From: Podospora pseudoanserina
Taxonomy: Eukaryota > Ascomycota > Sordariomycetes > Sordariales > Podosporaceae
NCBI RefSeq assembly: GCF_035222485.1
Contig: NC_085920.1
Coordinates: 4,712,001-4,776,000, forward strand
Length of the DNA: 64,000 bases
Direction of reading: 5' to 3'
Shown: positions 11,549 to 22,213 of the stretch, piece by piece
Layout of the letters: each line of letters opens with the position of its first letter
Position numbering within the stretch: the stretch's first letter is position 1
Program-made: the position numbers and the translations under genes
The notes under the pieces: generated by a model
Seen by the model: only the letters and a program-made list of their open reading frames with translations
What the model was told of the DNA's origin: nothing
Database searches by the model: none

Positions 11549-12130
11549 AGAAACAAGACGGAGAAAGGGAAAGGGCGCCAGCGGCGTTAAAGGTTGCATG
11601 ATATCGAATTAGCCAGTCTCGTATTGATTCTTCTGTCCCAACTTCACCTCTGCAGTCATTCTGGCATAAAACTTGGGACCACAGTATGATTAAACATGGT
11701 GCGAAAACAGGGGTTTGGGGGTGTGTTTTGCATAGCATCGCGCGTCATTCGTTCAAAGAGACTTGTGAGAGATCATTATCCATCATCAGTCAGGTCGAAC
11801 TATGACAAACCATATGTCTTCTTTCAAAGTATGATACCCTGTGGCTCTCCATCACAATTACCAAATTACATAACCTCGATAACTCTGATGCTGAGTTTCA
11901 AACAACATGATCCCATTTTCCTTCGCCCGGCCCAGAAGCTAGATACGCTCCCAACCTGAACTTTATAATACCAAAGGAAACATAACAAAACGGCCATGCT
12001 AGCCCAAGTTTCCTCAAAAACGCCAATGCCTACGCCCCTGTAATCATACACTTCCCGCATTCCAAACTTGTAAGATGGCTTCCTATACTAAACCCTCTTC
12101 TCTTGAACCACCCCCACCCAACATAAACCA
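11549..12130. other. Convergent intergenic region
   Basis: About 580 bases between the 3' ends of the membrane-protein gene (+) and TVP23 (-). It should contain both 3' UTRs; no gene or structured element seen. Confidence 0.6.
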
Positions 12131-12828
12131 TCATCTCGTAAAGAACCTCCCCACCATATTACTCGCAATGCTCCCCGCCAAATTCCCACCATTAAACGCG
12201 CTCCCCGCAATATTCGACGCCTGGCTAAACTTGTCGCACCTCGAAAAAGCAAGCGAGTTCGTGATCGTCAACACAAGTGCAATAGCTACCACCAAACCGT
12301 CAGCACCTTCCACTCCCTCAACCACTCATTATCAAAGGTTATACTCACCAACAAGCGGCAACCAAATAAACTTGAAACTAAACACCGCCACCACCGCCAG
12401 CGCGATCCAAAACAGCGGCTGGGTGTAAATCGCAATCCAAAAGAACCTACTGTCCGTCGCGTTGATCACCTTTGTCCCCGGCTCGCTGCTCTCAAACACC
12501 CAGTGGGAGTCCCCAGTCGACGGGTCGACTTCGTTCCACCAGCGGAGGCCGACCAAGCGGCGGCCGGCGATGTTTTTGAGGTAGTAAAAGTCGGCGGCGA
12601 GGAGGAGGATGGTGATGATGAAGATCATGACGAGGTTGTCGGTGAAGAGGAGGCCGAAGAGGTAGACTAATAAGCTCGCTGGGGGAAGGGGAATCAGTGA
12701 ATGCGACGGGGTTGGTAGGAAGAGGGGAAAAACTTACAGACTCGGAAGCCTAGGAATGTGAGGAGGGTTATTGGGTGGGAGGATAATCGCCAGCTCAGGG
12801 AGCCTGGTGCTGGTTGGGTTTGTTCCAT
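12131..12828 (-). CDS. tvp23: TVP23, Golgi membrane protein (DUF846)
   Basis: Three exons read on the minus strand: 12828-12738, 12678-12349, 12285-12131. Together they code for 191 aa, close to yeast Tvp23 (199 aa). The ATG at 12828 begins [19 protein letters not shown]. Hydrophobic helices follow in exon 2 ([27 protein letters not shown], then [20 protein letters not shown]). Family signatures include [15 protein letters not shown] and the C-terminal [15 protein letters not shown]. Tvp23 is a four-helix protein of late Golgi vesicles, linked to Yip family members in Golgi-endosome traffic. Donors are GTAAGT and GTGAGT. The gene is divergent from the CLYBL-like gene, with about 480 bases between start codons. 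Confidence 0.92.
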
Positions 12829-13304
12829 CTTCTCAATCGTATGCGTCTGGTATGTTCAAGCTGGTGTGCGCCGTGCGTGTGTGGTGGATGGTGATGATTG
12901 ATAGCTATCTTTTTTGGTGGTGGTGGTGTCTTTGGAGCTGTTGCTTACATTGGCTCAGGTGTTGTTAGTGCGCATTACGGAGTACGTGGTGCATCAACGG
13001 GGGTCTAGGCTCCTGAACAGAATTGGCAGCTGTGAGGGACGGGTTTGGCAGCTGGTGAAACGGCTTACATCGAGCCCCCCTTTTCGGCTATTGACCCAAC
13101 ATCGATCATCCCGTCCCCGCTTCACGACTTACACCACACTTGCTTTCCTGTTGGGGAAGTGAGATATACCAGGGGTCCGTTGTTTATATTTCTTTTGGAT
13201 ATTAGTGAAGATCGTTCGTGAGAGTTCGCTTTCAACCCTCGGCTTCTCATCATTCGTCATCGTAACTGTTTCCGAGACTCACTCTCACACTCACTACCGT
13301 CAAC
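12829..13304. promoter_or_regulatory. Divergent promoter region of TVP23 and the CLYBL-like gene
   Basis: 476 bases between two divergent start codons, so it probably carries both promoters. T/G-rich near TVP23, with an AT-rich patch near 13180-13200. No specific box assigned. Confidence 0.5.
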
Positions 13305-14379
13305 ATGTCAACCACCTCCACCCTCCGCCGGGCACTCTTATACGGTATGTTTCCCCCTCATTCCACCGCTCTCTCTCCCACTCACCAACAACTCCCCAGT
13401 CCCCTCCTCCTCCCAAAAATTCCTCTCCAAATCCCTCCTCCTCCCCCACACAACAGACAACATAACCTACGACCTCGAAGACTCCGTCACCCCCTCCCTC
13501 AAACCCACCGCCCGCACCAACCTCCTATCCCACCTCTCCTCCCTTCCCAAACTTCCCCCCAACATCGGTGAACTCGCCGTCCGCATAAACGCCATCTCCA
13601 CCCCCTACGCCCTCACCGACCTTACCACCCTCGTCCCCTTACCCTCCTCCACCCTCTCTACAATCGTGATCCCCAAAGTCAACTCCCCCTCCGACCTCAC
13701 CTTCGTAATCGACATCCTCCGCCAAGTCTCCCCCCAAAATGAACCACCAAAGAAGGTCATCGCTCTGATCGAGTCCGCCAAGGCGGTCATGGACCTGAAG
13801 CAAATCTGCGAGGCAGGAAAGGGGTGTCTTGACGGCTTGATCTTTGCTGCCGAGGACTTTGCCTTGGATCTGAGCTTGACTCGCACGCCGAGTCTTCGGG
13901 AGTTCTTGTACGCCAGGAGTGCGATTGCTACCGCGGCGAGGGCGTTTGAGCTGAGTAGCACTATTGATCTGGTGTGCACATCTTACAAGGGTGAGGAAGG
14001 GAAGGCGAGGTTGGAGGAGGAGTGCAGAGATGGGAAGGAGGTAGGGTTTAACGGGAAGCGTAAGTTTGATCCGTCCAGGATTGTCCCAACTTTGATGAAC
14101 GGGATACTGACAGGTGAACCAGAATGTATACATCCCAGCCAGGTTGAGATCGCGCAACGAATGTTTGCGCCGGATGAAAAAGAGGTCGAGTGGGCTGTCA
14201 GAGTAGTGATTGCAGATGAAAAGGCCCAGGCTGCTGGAAGAGGGGCGTGGACACTGGATGATAAGATGATTGATGCTCCCGTGGTTGGGAAGGCTCATTC
14301 CGTCGTCACCAAGGCCGAAAAGTGTGGCATTGACGTAGAGGGACTGAGGAGGAAATGGCAGGTTCAAGTACCAGAGTAA
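13305..14379 (+). CDS. Citrate lyase beta-like (CLYBL/HpcH-type) enzyme
   Basis: Three exons: 13305-13344, 13400-14059, 14123-14379, giving 318 aa. Introns are 55 and 63 nt, with GTATGT and GTAAGT donors. The N-terminus (MSTTSTLRRALLYVPSSSQKF) is the usual start of the family barrel. Then come DNITYDLEDSV (the conserved D-LED acidic motif), IVIPKVNSPSDL, ALIESAKAVMDL (substrate-binding Glu), FAAEDFALDL, and, over intron 2, the hallmark QCIHPSQVEIAQ. Members cleave or form CoA thioesters such as malyl-CoA or citramalyl-CoA and need Mg2+. Human CLYBL is a mitochondrial citramalyl-CoA lyase. The N-terminal Arg pair could be a weak mitochondrial signal. Substrate is not decided by the sequence. 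Confidence 0.9.
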
Positions 14380-14401
14380 AAACGAAAAATGCCCAAAACA
14401 A

Positions 14402-16645
14402 TCAGGTTTCGTATAACTGTCTATACTGCCCGGGTATTGCAAGCCCTTGGCCAGACCTCCACATCCTGTCCGGTAACGATAGATCCGCTCTATCCTGCCC
14501 CAGGTATCTCGGTAATATTCTTGCAGGTGGCCTTGAATTCCGTTCCGGGGTTCTGGGACCCAACAAAACCTCCGTGTCGGAGTTTTCAGCAAGATCATCG
14601 GCTCCAATAATAGGCGCATACTGGCGGTGTTGGGCATCGTGAGCTGTGTTGGACCCTTCACCTTCAAGCTCTTCAAGGCTGAAGTACTCTTCAGTCTTGA
14701 CTGGAACACCATTATCCTCTACCGCCAAGGCATCGCTCAACTCCCCAAGATCTTCCTCTTCTATCCGTCTGATAAATTCGTCCATGTCTTCCCTGTACGG
14801 TGCTTCCGGTCTTTGTACTGTCGAATTCGGTTCCTGGAACCGTACCCTGTTACTGAATCCCTGTGCAAGTTGTTGAGATGCAATCATGGTTCTTGGTGGC
14901 GAGCCTGCTTCGTGTCGTTGAACGAGGTCCCTAAGCCGGCGGTCAATTCGCAAGCCCTCGGCGGAGGTATTGGTATGGAACGGCTGGGAATTGGACGCGT
15001 GATACTGCCCGAGAAACTGCTGTTGGCTTCCGCCGTTGGCATGATACGAACTTGGTGCTTGAACATAGTGCCGCGAGTGCATAGGCACAATATGGTTGGT
15101 CACAAATTCCTCCAGGTATCTTTGTTCGCCAAGAACCTGTCGCCGGCCCAGTGCTTGTTCAGAAGAATAAGGCTGCCTGTTTGGTAGCGCATGATGTTGA
15201 TGGAAAGGCTTCTGTTTTATCTCATTGATGGGGGTTGGATTGGTGTTAGAGTAGGGGCTGTCTGGAAGCAGTTGGATTCTCCTCTGTATTTCAGGACCAC
15301 GACGAGGTTGCGTGGCAGCATCCTTGGAGTCGTTGAATGCCGTAGGTACTTGCTCAGTGGGCTTTAGCAACTCGGCCAGCAGCGATGGATCGGTTTGCGT
15401 CTCAGCATCTTTGTACCTAGGCAACACTATTGTGACAATATGCCCGGGGGCTGAGGGTACAACACCGGGACTTTCTTGCCTTGAGGAGTTTTTCGGTAAA
15501 GGTGTTTCCAATTGCCCTGATGGTTGTACTCCAGGATGTCTTTCCACAGAAAGTCTGATGTGATTGGTATGATCCACTGGCTGGCTTATGGACTTACTCA
15601 CTGACCAGCTATTGTGGAGAATTTGTTGCTCACGATGACTTCCTTTCTTAGCAAAGTGCCGACGCTTTCTTTCTTGCTCGTATGCTACGGTGTTAGTTCT
15701 CGACGGGCTTGAAAAGTAGGATTCGTCCTGGTTAAGATCGTATGAAGAGTCCCGCGGGTGGGCAGAAACATATTGCCTTGAGGTTCTTGATGGGAGGGCA
15801 AGGGGCCGGTGAGCCGAATGGTGGCGGTCTTCAAATACCTTGCTGAAACTGGTAGACTGTCGTGACCCCGGAGCATAGATGGGTTGATGGTCATGTCTGC
15901 TGACTTTGGTCAAGTCAGCCAATACCCATCATTAGCATGCTGCACCCTTACCTACCCGGTGCGAACTTATGATCTGGTACCCTCATACGGCTTTCTGTGT
16001 TTATGACCTGCAGCTGCGAACTGTTAATTTGCTCGTCTGTTCCCGTGTTGGATAGAGTGGGCTTACTGGAACCCGGTCCGTCCTGACCTTCGCCTCCTGG
16101 TCTAATTTTCCGTTACGGTCTTTGTTTGGTTGTTTCCTACGGTTTATTTCCCCTTTATACTCGTACTTGTCCTCGTGAGTTTTGTACCTGCGCCGTTTCT
16201 CAAAGCGAGGTTCAACTTGTCCACCATCAAAACCATGCTCCAAGGACACCGAGGGACTGCGTGAGACAGATCTGCCCCGTTTCTTGCCTCTGATGATATC
16301 GGTGTCTCGATATCTTGGGGATGAAGTGCGTCGCAACCTTTCGTCGCTGTCAAGCGCCGTGAGAAGAGAACGATGGGGGTGTCGGTTCTGTGTCCGTTGA
16401 ACCCAGGCCCGGACGCGCTCACTAGGGTCGGCTCTGTCGTCAGGAAGGTAGCGCTTTCCTGCATTGTTCAGGGGCTTCTCGATTGCCTCGGTGTGCCGAC
16501 CCCGATCATGCGATCTCTCCTTGGTGTTCCTTGCGTGTCTACTTCGTTCGGGTTGGTCAGAGCGTCGATGGTCATCTTTGGGTCGGTGATTATGCTTCTT
16601 TTTTCGCGACGCCGCCGCCGTCATCCACAGCACATCGTCATCCAT
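14402..16645 (-). CDS. Basic, largely disordered protein, unknown
   Basis: Minus-strand gene starting at 16645 (MDDDVLWMTAAASRKKKH). Exon 1 is about 16645-16008 and exon 2 about 15899-14402, giving about 711 aa. The proposed donor (GTCATA) is poor, but it is the simplest one that keeps frame with the GTCAG acceptor; a better GTAAGC donor near 16064 would need an extra small exon, so the junction is uncertain. The N-terminal part is rich in Arg, Lys, Asp, Ser and RS/RD pairs, like splicing or chromatin proteins. The C-terminal part has an acidic helix (DEFIRRIEEEDLGELSDAL), a Glu-rich stretch and a final LPDRMWRSGQGLAIPGQYR just before the end, reminiscent of short C-terminal Trp/Arg motifs in other fungal proteins. 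No known domain recognised. Only 22 bases separate its stop from that of the CLYBL-like gene. Confidence 0.65.
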
Positions 16646-19600
16646 GACAAATTACCGGGGCCAGCGAAGCCTGGGGAGGGCTCAAGATGGTGAGAGAGTC
16701 TCCCCTTCCGTACCGAGACGTCCCGGTGGGAGGTTCTGAGTGATGCACATCATGCCTTGCTCCTTCCCCCTCATTCTTCTATGATGTTAGGCATTGGCGG
16801 GGTCTGGACTCGGCCAGGGAAGGTGCCATACATCGATCACATCACAATCAGCAGGAGCCGCCAGCAAACGCGATCAAGTACCAGCTTGATTTCCATCCAT
16901 CACCTCTATGCAATGCCTATGTCACTCATCACGTTCTCTGGGTCATCACCATGAAGTGGAAATCCCACCAACCTGGGCCTCTCCTCCCGTCCTTCCGTCA
17001 TCCCAACCCCTGTTGCGGATCAAGCAACCTTCTCCACACGTCAAGAGTGCTGGGCAGCGAGTCTGGAATTACTGCGTACACACTCTATAGCCCTCGGTTG
17101 CATCGGTGAGTCTTCCGCAGATCTAAATATGGCATCACTACGGCTAAATAATTTCGTCAGTCATCCCGTCCTGCGCACATATTCCCCAGACCAAGGCTTC
17201 TTGGGAGCCTCAAGGAGTTTCGGCTGTGCAACCTGTCATCCTCACGCAGCTGAGCGATCCTGAACTGAAGTCTGGGTGGTCATGCCCGGTGGTTGACGGC
17301 CAGGCATCCCTTCGTCCCGGATCCAATACTGACACCGGCCGGGAAATTGAGGAACCATGGAGAGTCAAGACCGAGCGCTCTCGAGATGAACCATGCAGTT
17401 AGAACCCATGCCAAGTCCAGAATATGCATCTCAGTGAACAGCCAGTGGGAAGCCTCGCCGAAGTGGGACGACCGTTTGATGTCTCGCCTTCCCTGTTTAG
17501 TTCACTTGCAGGGACCATCCGGCTCCGTGATTCACCAAACCCAGCCGGTGGCGGGTCCGGGGCATCTTTATCTTGACGTACCAGCACACCCACACACGGC
17601 GGCGGCTTGTCGAGACCCGTGCAGACTATATATGCGCTTACAACAGTCATGAGTTGCAATGTGTTTCAATCGACATGGGCCGATCCTCGCAACCTGGGTT
17701 CGGTTTTGCCCATTACCCCATGCAAGAAGCTATGATGCCGCTGCCCCGCGATGGAAGCTCTCGGGTGAGAGCTTGGGAGCTTGGGGAGCTTGGGGGCTTG
17801 GGAGCTTGGGTCAACGGCTTTGACCTGGATGGCACCTCGTGGTCAATAGAATGATCGACACACAGGATGGACCAAGCTACGGTACTGTTCACCCGCTATT
17901 GACATACATCCTATAGCAGCGCTTGAGGCGGTCGCATCATGGCTTCAATGCCCAGCACGAGGTGCCATTGCCAAGCCTGGACCAGCGGAACATTCGATAC
18001 GCATCATATATCTCCTTCGCTCCGAGACTACACGCATACACAGAGGTCAGGAAGGGTATGAGGACCGGCCGTCGAGTCCTCTGCGTTATGCTCGCCTTTA
18101 CTGTGGGAGTTGGAGAGGCCCTGTTATCGTCCAGGTGCCTTGCTTCGCGGCAGTCGACTGACCCGTTTACCCGATTTGCTGTGGTGTGATTAGTTTGGCC
18201 TCTGCAAGTCAAGATCGACTGGAGGGATAAAATTTCTGGAAGCTGGATCGCCCGCAAACTATCTTCTTGTCAGGTGGTAGCCGCCGCGAAAGGCACGTGG
18301 GCACAAGAACGCGGTCGTCGTGAAGCTTGAGCAACTCATCTGAAGGCGGCCATCGAGGGGTCGACAAAGGGTTTCATGTCATGTTGAGGTTGCACTCCGA
18401 TCGAAATGCTGTGAAGTTTCGCATCTTGATGGGTCATTCAACCATGTTTCATACTGATATCCACTTTCCTTCTCTGGACGACTCGTTGCACCCTAGCCGA
18501 TCCTGGCTCTGGGAGTCTCTATTGGGATTTGAGTGCTGTGCACAGAAGATGGAGACATGCACATGGAGTTGTATCGAATGCATCACGGTGGCCCTGAAAA
18601 TTTGTTTTCGGAGGTGACCGGTTTGGCCCCCTTCTCCAGGAGAACTTCAGGAGCACTTCGCTCACCACAGAGGAGCGGGTCTGGGGACAGGCCGAGGGTA
18701 AAAGCGAGCGCCAAACGGTTTCTAGGTACTAGGCGCACGCTACACCAAACGCAGCAAGGGTTTTGTGGGTTTCCAGGGCTGTTTCTTGCCATCGATTCCT
18801 GTCCACAGGGCCACGATCCAAATGACAGGGGTTTCTGGATATGTTTCCAGCACCCGTTTGCTGCCTCTGGCGTTGTTCATGGGAAACTGGGGCCTTGACG
18901 TGAAGGTCCATATTCTGCTTCCACTCGGGCAACCAAAAATGAGTGGGAGGGGAGATGCATAATACAGTCGCATATTTGCTAATGCCGGCAAAATCACCAC
19001 CAATGCCTTCGTCGACACATCCACGGGCAGCTAGGACGAGGTCGGGCTTGCGATATCACCATCGGAGAAAACCTGGATCACGAGCTAGAAACAACCTTTC
19101 TGGGCACATCATCTCTGGGCAAGGCAAGATACCTAGACCCCAGCGAGCAGGAATAGCCAGGGTGACGAAACCAAGGCAGTTTCCCTTCATAGTACAGAAA
19201 ACCAAGGCCAGGGTCTGTAGTGAGCTAGTAGTTGCAAAACTGCCAGGGGTCATCATCAGTGGCAGTAAGGTGGGGTTTAGCAGTCCTCTGATCTGAAATA
19301 CGCTGATCAAGGATCTCACGACTGTCCTCTGACCAATCCTAGCCTTGAACTCCCTGGACTCATGGGTAGCTACGGGGAGCCAGGGCGTATTCGTATGGAG
19401 TGTTTGGATCTTTATACAGATCTTCTGTGGCAAACGACACATGTTACACAACTCCTCCATGCCACAGGCACCCGTAGCGAACGCTGTCCTGGGGTTGCGG
19501 TCCCTTTGGTATGTTTGATGCTTGTCTGGGAACATAACCATGCTCTCATGATTATGCCTGGCAGGACATCAACCGGGGCAGCAGAAGCAAGGTACTGCAC

Positions 19601-19653
19601 GGGAGCGACCGACGTCGGCTCACGACAACGGCCCTGTCTCATGGACCAAAATG
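16646..19653. other. Long intergenic region
   Basis: About 3 kb without a credible gene. The longest frame (minus, about 160 aa near 19056-19541) has no recognisable features. It holds an irregular minisatellite at 17767-17810 and otherwise unique sequence. Distal regulatory DNA of the RNA-binding protein gene is possible. Confidence 0.55.
17767..17810 (+). repeat. Short G-rich minisatellite
   Basis: About five imperfect tandem copies of GAGCTTGGG, differing in the number of G. It lies in intergenic DNA. Confidence 0.7.
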
Positions 19654-20303
19654 CGGCCAAGGCAGAAGCGGTATTCGGGCCCTTCCCCAGGAATAGGTAG
19701 CCCGCTGTACTGGCATATAAGACGGGTAGCATCAAGTGCCTGCCAGCGGCTCTGGTCCTTCATCCCCCCGAGTGCCCATCTCTCTCCCACCAACCAACCG
19801 GCACCACAGAACATCTTTGGAGAACCCTTGACCCATACCACATAACACAGCTTCGCTAACACCCCACCGTTCCCTGAGCCACTGGTCGCCCCTTCCCCTT
19901 ACCATCCTCCCAGTCTCGCTTGAGGAACCAAAGGCTTGATTTTATCGAAAACAGACTGCTTTGTCCGGCTGAAATCATTGAGCCACTCGACTCTCGACTT
20001 TCACCTCCGACACCTGGCCGGTTAAGAAGGGCAGTCACCCAGTCTCGGAGCGTTTCTTTTCTCACCCACACTGTTCAGAGGCAAACAGCAGCACCCATCA
20101 ACCCAGTGCTACTTAGCCCCTGGCCCCCCGCTCTTTTCTTCCAAGCAACCTTCGACTTGCTCTTCCTCGTCAACAGTCGCATTTGCTCCGACAACGGGAG
20201 ACTCGACTTGATCTGAAAGAGCACTAGTGTCTACTATACACTAGTTAGATCGAAAGAAACTTTCCCTTCCAGTGTAGCCGACGCAAACAAGAAATCCGAC
20301 AGC
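19654..20303 (+). promoter_or_regulatory. ATG-free promoter/leader of the RRM gene, with TATA-like box
   Basis: No ATG on the + strand for 650 nt before the start at 20304. A TATA-like CATATAAG lies at 19714-19721, followed by a C/T-rich tract typical of fungal transcribed leaders. A perfect hairpin lies at 20223-20245. I infer that transcription starts shortly after the TATA-like box. Confidence 0.5.
20223..20245 (+). promoter_or_regulatory. Perfect hairpin in the RRM gene leader
   Basis: ACTAGTGT (20223-20230) and ACACTAGT (20238-20245) are perfect inverted arms around a 7-base loop CTACTAT, ending 58 bases before the start codon. It would form a stable stem in the mRNA leader. A regulatory role, for example autoregulation by the encoded RNA-binding protein, is inference. 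Confidence 0.45.
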
Positions 20304-21162
20304 ATGTCCAAGTTGTTTATTGGGTAAGACAAGAAGTCCAATGGGGTGCAGATTCTGCCTCCTTCCCCACACGCGGCAGGCGACTGGCTAACAGAGAAAA
20401 CAGCGGCCTCGCATGGCACACCGAGGAGGCCACTCTGAGGCAAAAGTTTGAGGAGTTTGGCGTGGTGGAAGAAGCAGTATGTCGTGGTGCACTTTCATTT
20501 GGTGCGGCTCTTGCTCCTTGTTACCATCGCCCTTGGGCGTTGGTGCTTGGTAAGGTCAGGAACACCGCGAAGACTCTGGTCTCTAACCTCTCCTCTTCTA
20601 GGTTGTTGTCAAAGATCGCGACACTGGCCGTAGTAGAGGCTTCGGTTTCGTCAGATACACCAACCCAGACGATGCCCAGAAAGCCATCTCTGCGATGAAC
20701 AACATCGAGTACTTTTGTCCCCCAGACGACCCCCCCCCCCTTTGACCTTGCAGTTTTCTGACCCTTCTCCAGATTCGACGGCCGTCAGATCCGTGTTGAC
20801 AAGGCCTCGGACACTGGTCCCAGAGGCGGCGGACGAGGAGGTCCTCCTGGCTTCGGCCGTGGTGGATACGGAGCCGTCCAGATGGGAGGTTCTCCGATGC
20901 CCATGGCATACGGCGCCCCGCAACCGTACGGAATGCCACCCAACGTCTACGCCCAGCCTTATGGACGCGGATACTCCCAGGCCGTCCCGGCAGGCTACGC
21001 TGCCCCTCCCCAAAGTAAGACGATACGAAAAAGAACAAGAGGGAGCACTGTCACTAACAGTTCCTTTCCTTAGCCTGGCAACAGCCATACGGATACCCTG
21101 ATCCCTCCCAGCAAGGCCAGCCGCACCAGCAGCAGCAGCCTAACCCAGGTCAAGGATACTAG
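20304..21162 (+). CDS. Glycine-rich RRM RNA-binding protein
   Basis: Five exons: 20304-20323, 20404-20476, 20602-20708, 20773-21014, 21074-21162, giving 176 aa. One RRM fills the first 80 or so residues: RNP2 is KLFIGGL (split by intron 1) and RNP1 is RGFGFVRY. These are followed by [10 protein letters not shown] and [11 protein letters not shown]. The tail is Gly/Arg-rich ([15 protein letters not shown]), then Pro/Tyr/Gln-rich with a QQQQ run, ending PNPGQGY. This plan matches small glycine-rich RNA-binding proteins related to plant GRPs and animal CIRBP, which bind mRNA and often respond to stress. Branch sites CTAAC/CTGAC are visible in most introns. The third intron has a weak GTACTT donor and a run of ten C. 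The RRM is cut by three introns. The leader hairpin may matter for regulation. Confidence 0.9.
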
Positions 21163-22213
21163 GAATTTCGTCAACCAGACCACCGTGGTTCTCTTCCTCC
21201 TAACAGCTTCTTCTAAAAGAAATGACTTTAAGAACCGATACCCAAAACAACACACGACCCGTTCGAGTTTTCTGTACGATCAGGGGTTTTTGCTGCTCTT
21301 TGAGAACCACCACATATACCCCGCTCGATCCCTTTTCCGATACGTTTTTTTTTTGTCTTTCTCATGTTATGATCAACATTTCTTCGGTTTAGTCGGACGG
21401 CTACCTAGACAACAGCCACTGGGCTTTGTTGGCTCCGTCTCCCCGTCCAATTACTATTTGTCAGCCCAGAAGCAAAACAGGGATTTTACCACCCATTTAC
21501 CTGTGGTATATGTGGTGGTGGTGGTGGCTTCTGAGAAATTTCTGGTCGTGTTTCTGTTTTATTTTTTGTCTTGTTTGCTTAGTCTTTAATGCATTTTTTC
21601 TGCCGTTTTTTGATATGTCCTGTTTTGTTTGTTTCTTCTTTCTCAAAAGTAGGGATATCATGTGTGTGTGTGATGCTATTGTTTTGTGTGTGTGTGTGTG
21701 TGTGTGAGTGTGTGTGGGATTATGGCTGACGACGAAACGGCTGTCGGAGTTGGGTTGGGAATTGGGGGGGAGGAGGGATGCAGATAAAGGGTGTGTTATG
21801 AATCAAGGGGAGAATGGGTTATGTCATGGGCTCCCTTTTGTTCAACAATGCCGCGGTTGTTTCTTGTCTCATGTGCGACATGAGAAACAGAGGGGTGGCT
21901 GGGCTGTCTGGGTGGGGGTGAGGAGGTTGTGAAAAAGGAAGAGGTGGGACAGGTGGAATATGCTGCCTGTATTGCTCAGGGGAACGAGAAAGCATCAAGG
22001 GGGGGAATTAGAAAAAAAAAACCATGAATTGGTGGAGGGAATGAAAAGGAGAAAAAAAAAAGAAACAGAAAACTCGTAGCTGTGGTTTTTTTCTTGTGTT
22101 TTCAATTTTCTCTCTCCTTTTTGATTTCTGAGTGTGCGCGTCTGTTTGTCTGTTTACTTCGACCATCACGAAGTCTTTTCTGTCTCTTCTTGCTCGTCTA
22201 TGCTGCTGACCTT
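21163..22213. other. Convergent intergenic region with simple repeats
   Basis: 3' ends of the RRM gene (+) and the ChaC gene (-) face each other over 1,050 bases. T/G-rich sequence, a (TG)n microsatellite at about 21660-21716, and A-runs near 22010 and 22055. No gene seen. Confidence 0.6.
21660..21716 (+). repeat. (TG)n microsatellite
   Basis: Two blocks of TG repeats separated by a short non-repeat segment. Confidence 0.8.

Noticed and set aside
19056-19541. Minus-strand frame of about 160 codons
   Set aside because: No family resemblance, no plausible promoter or introns, composition like its intergenic flanks.
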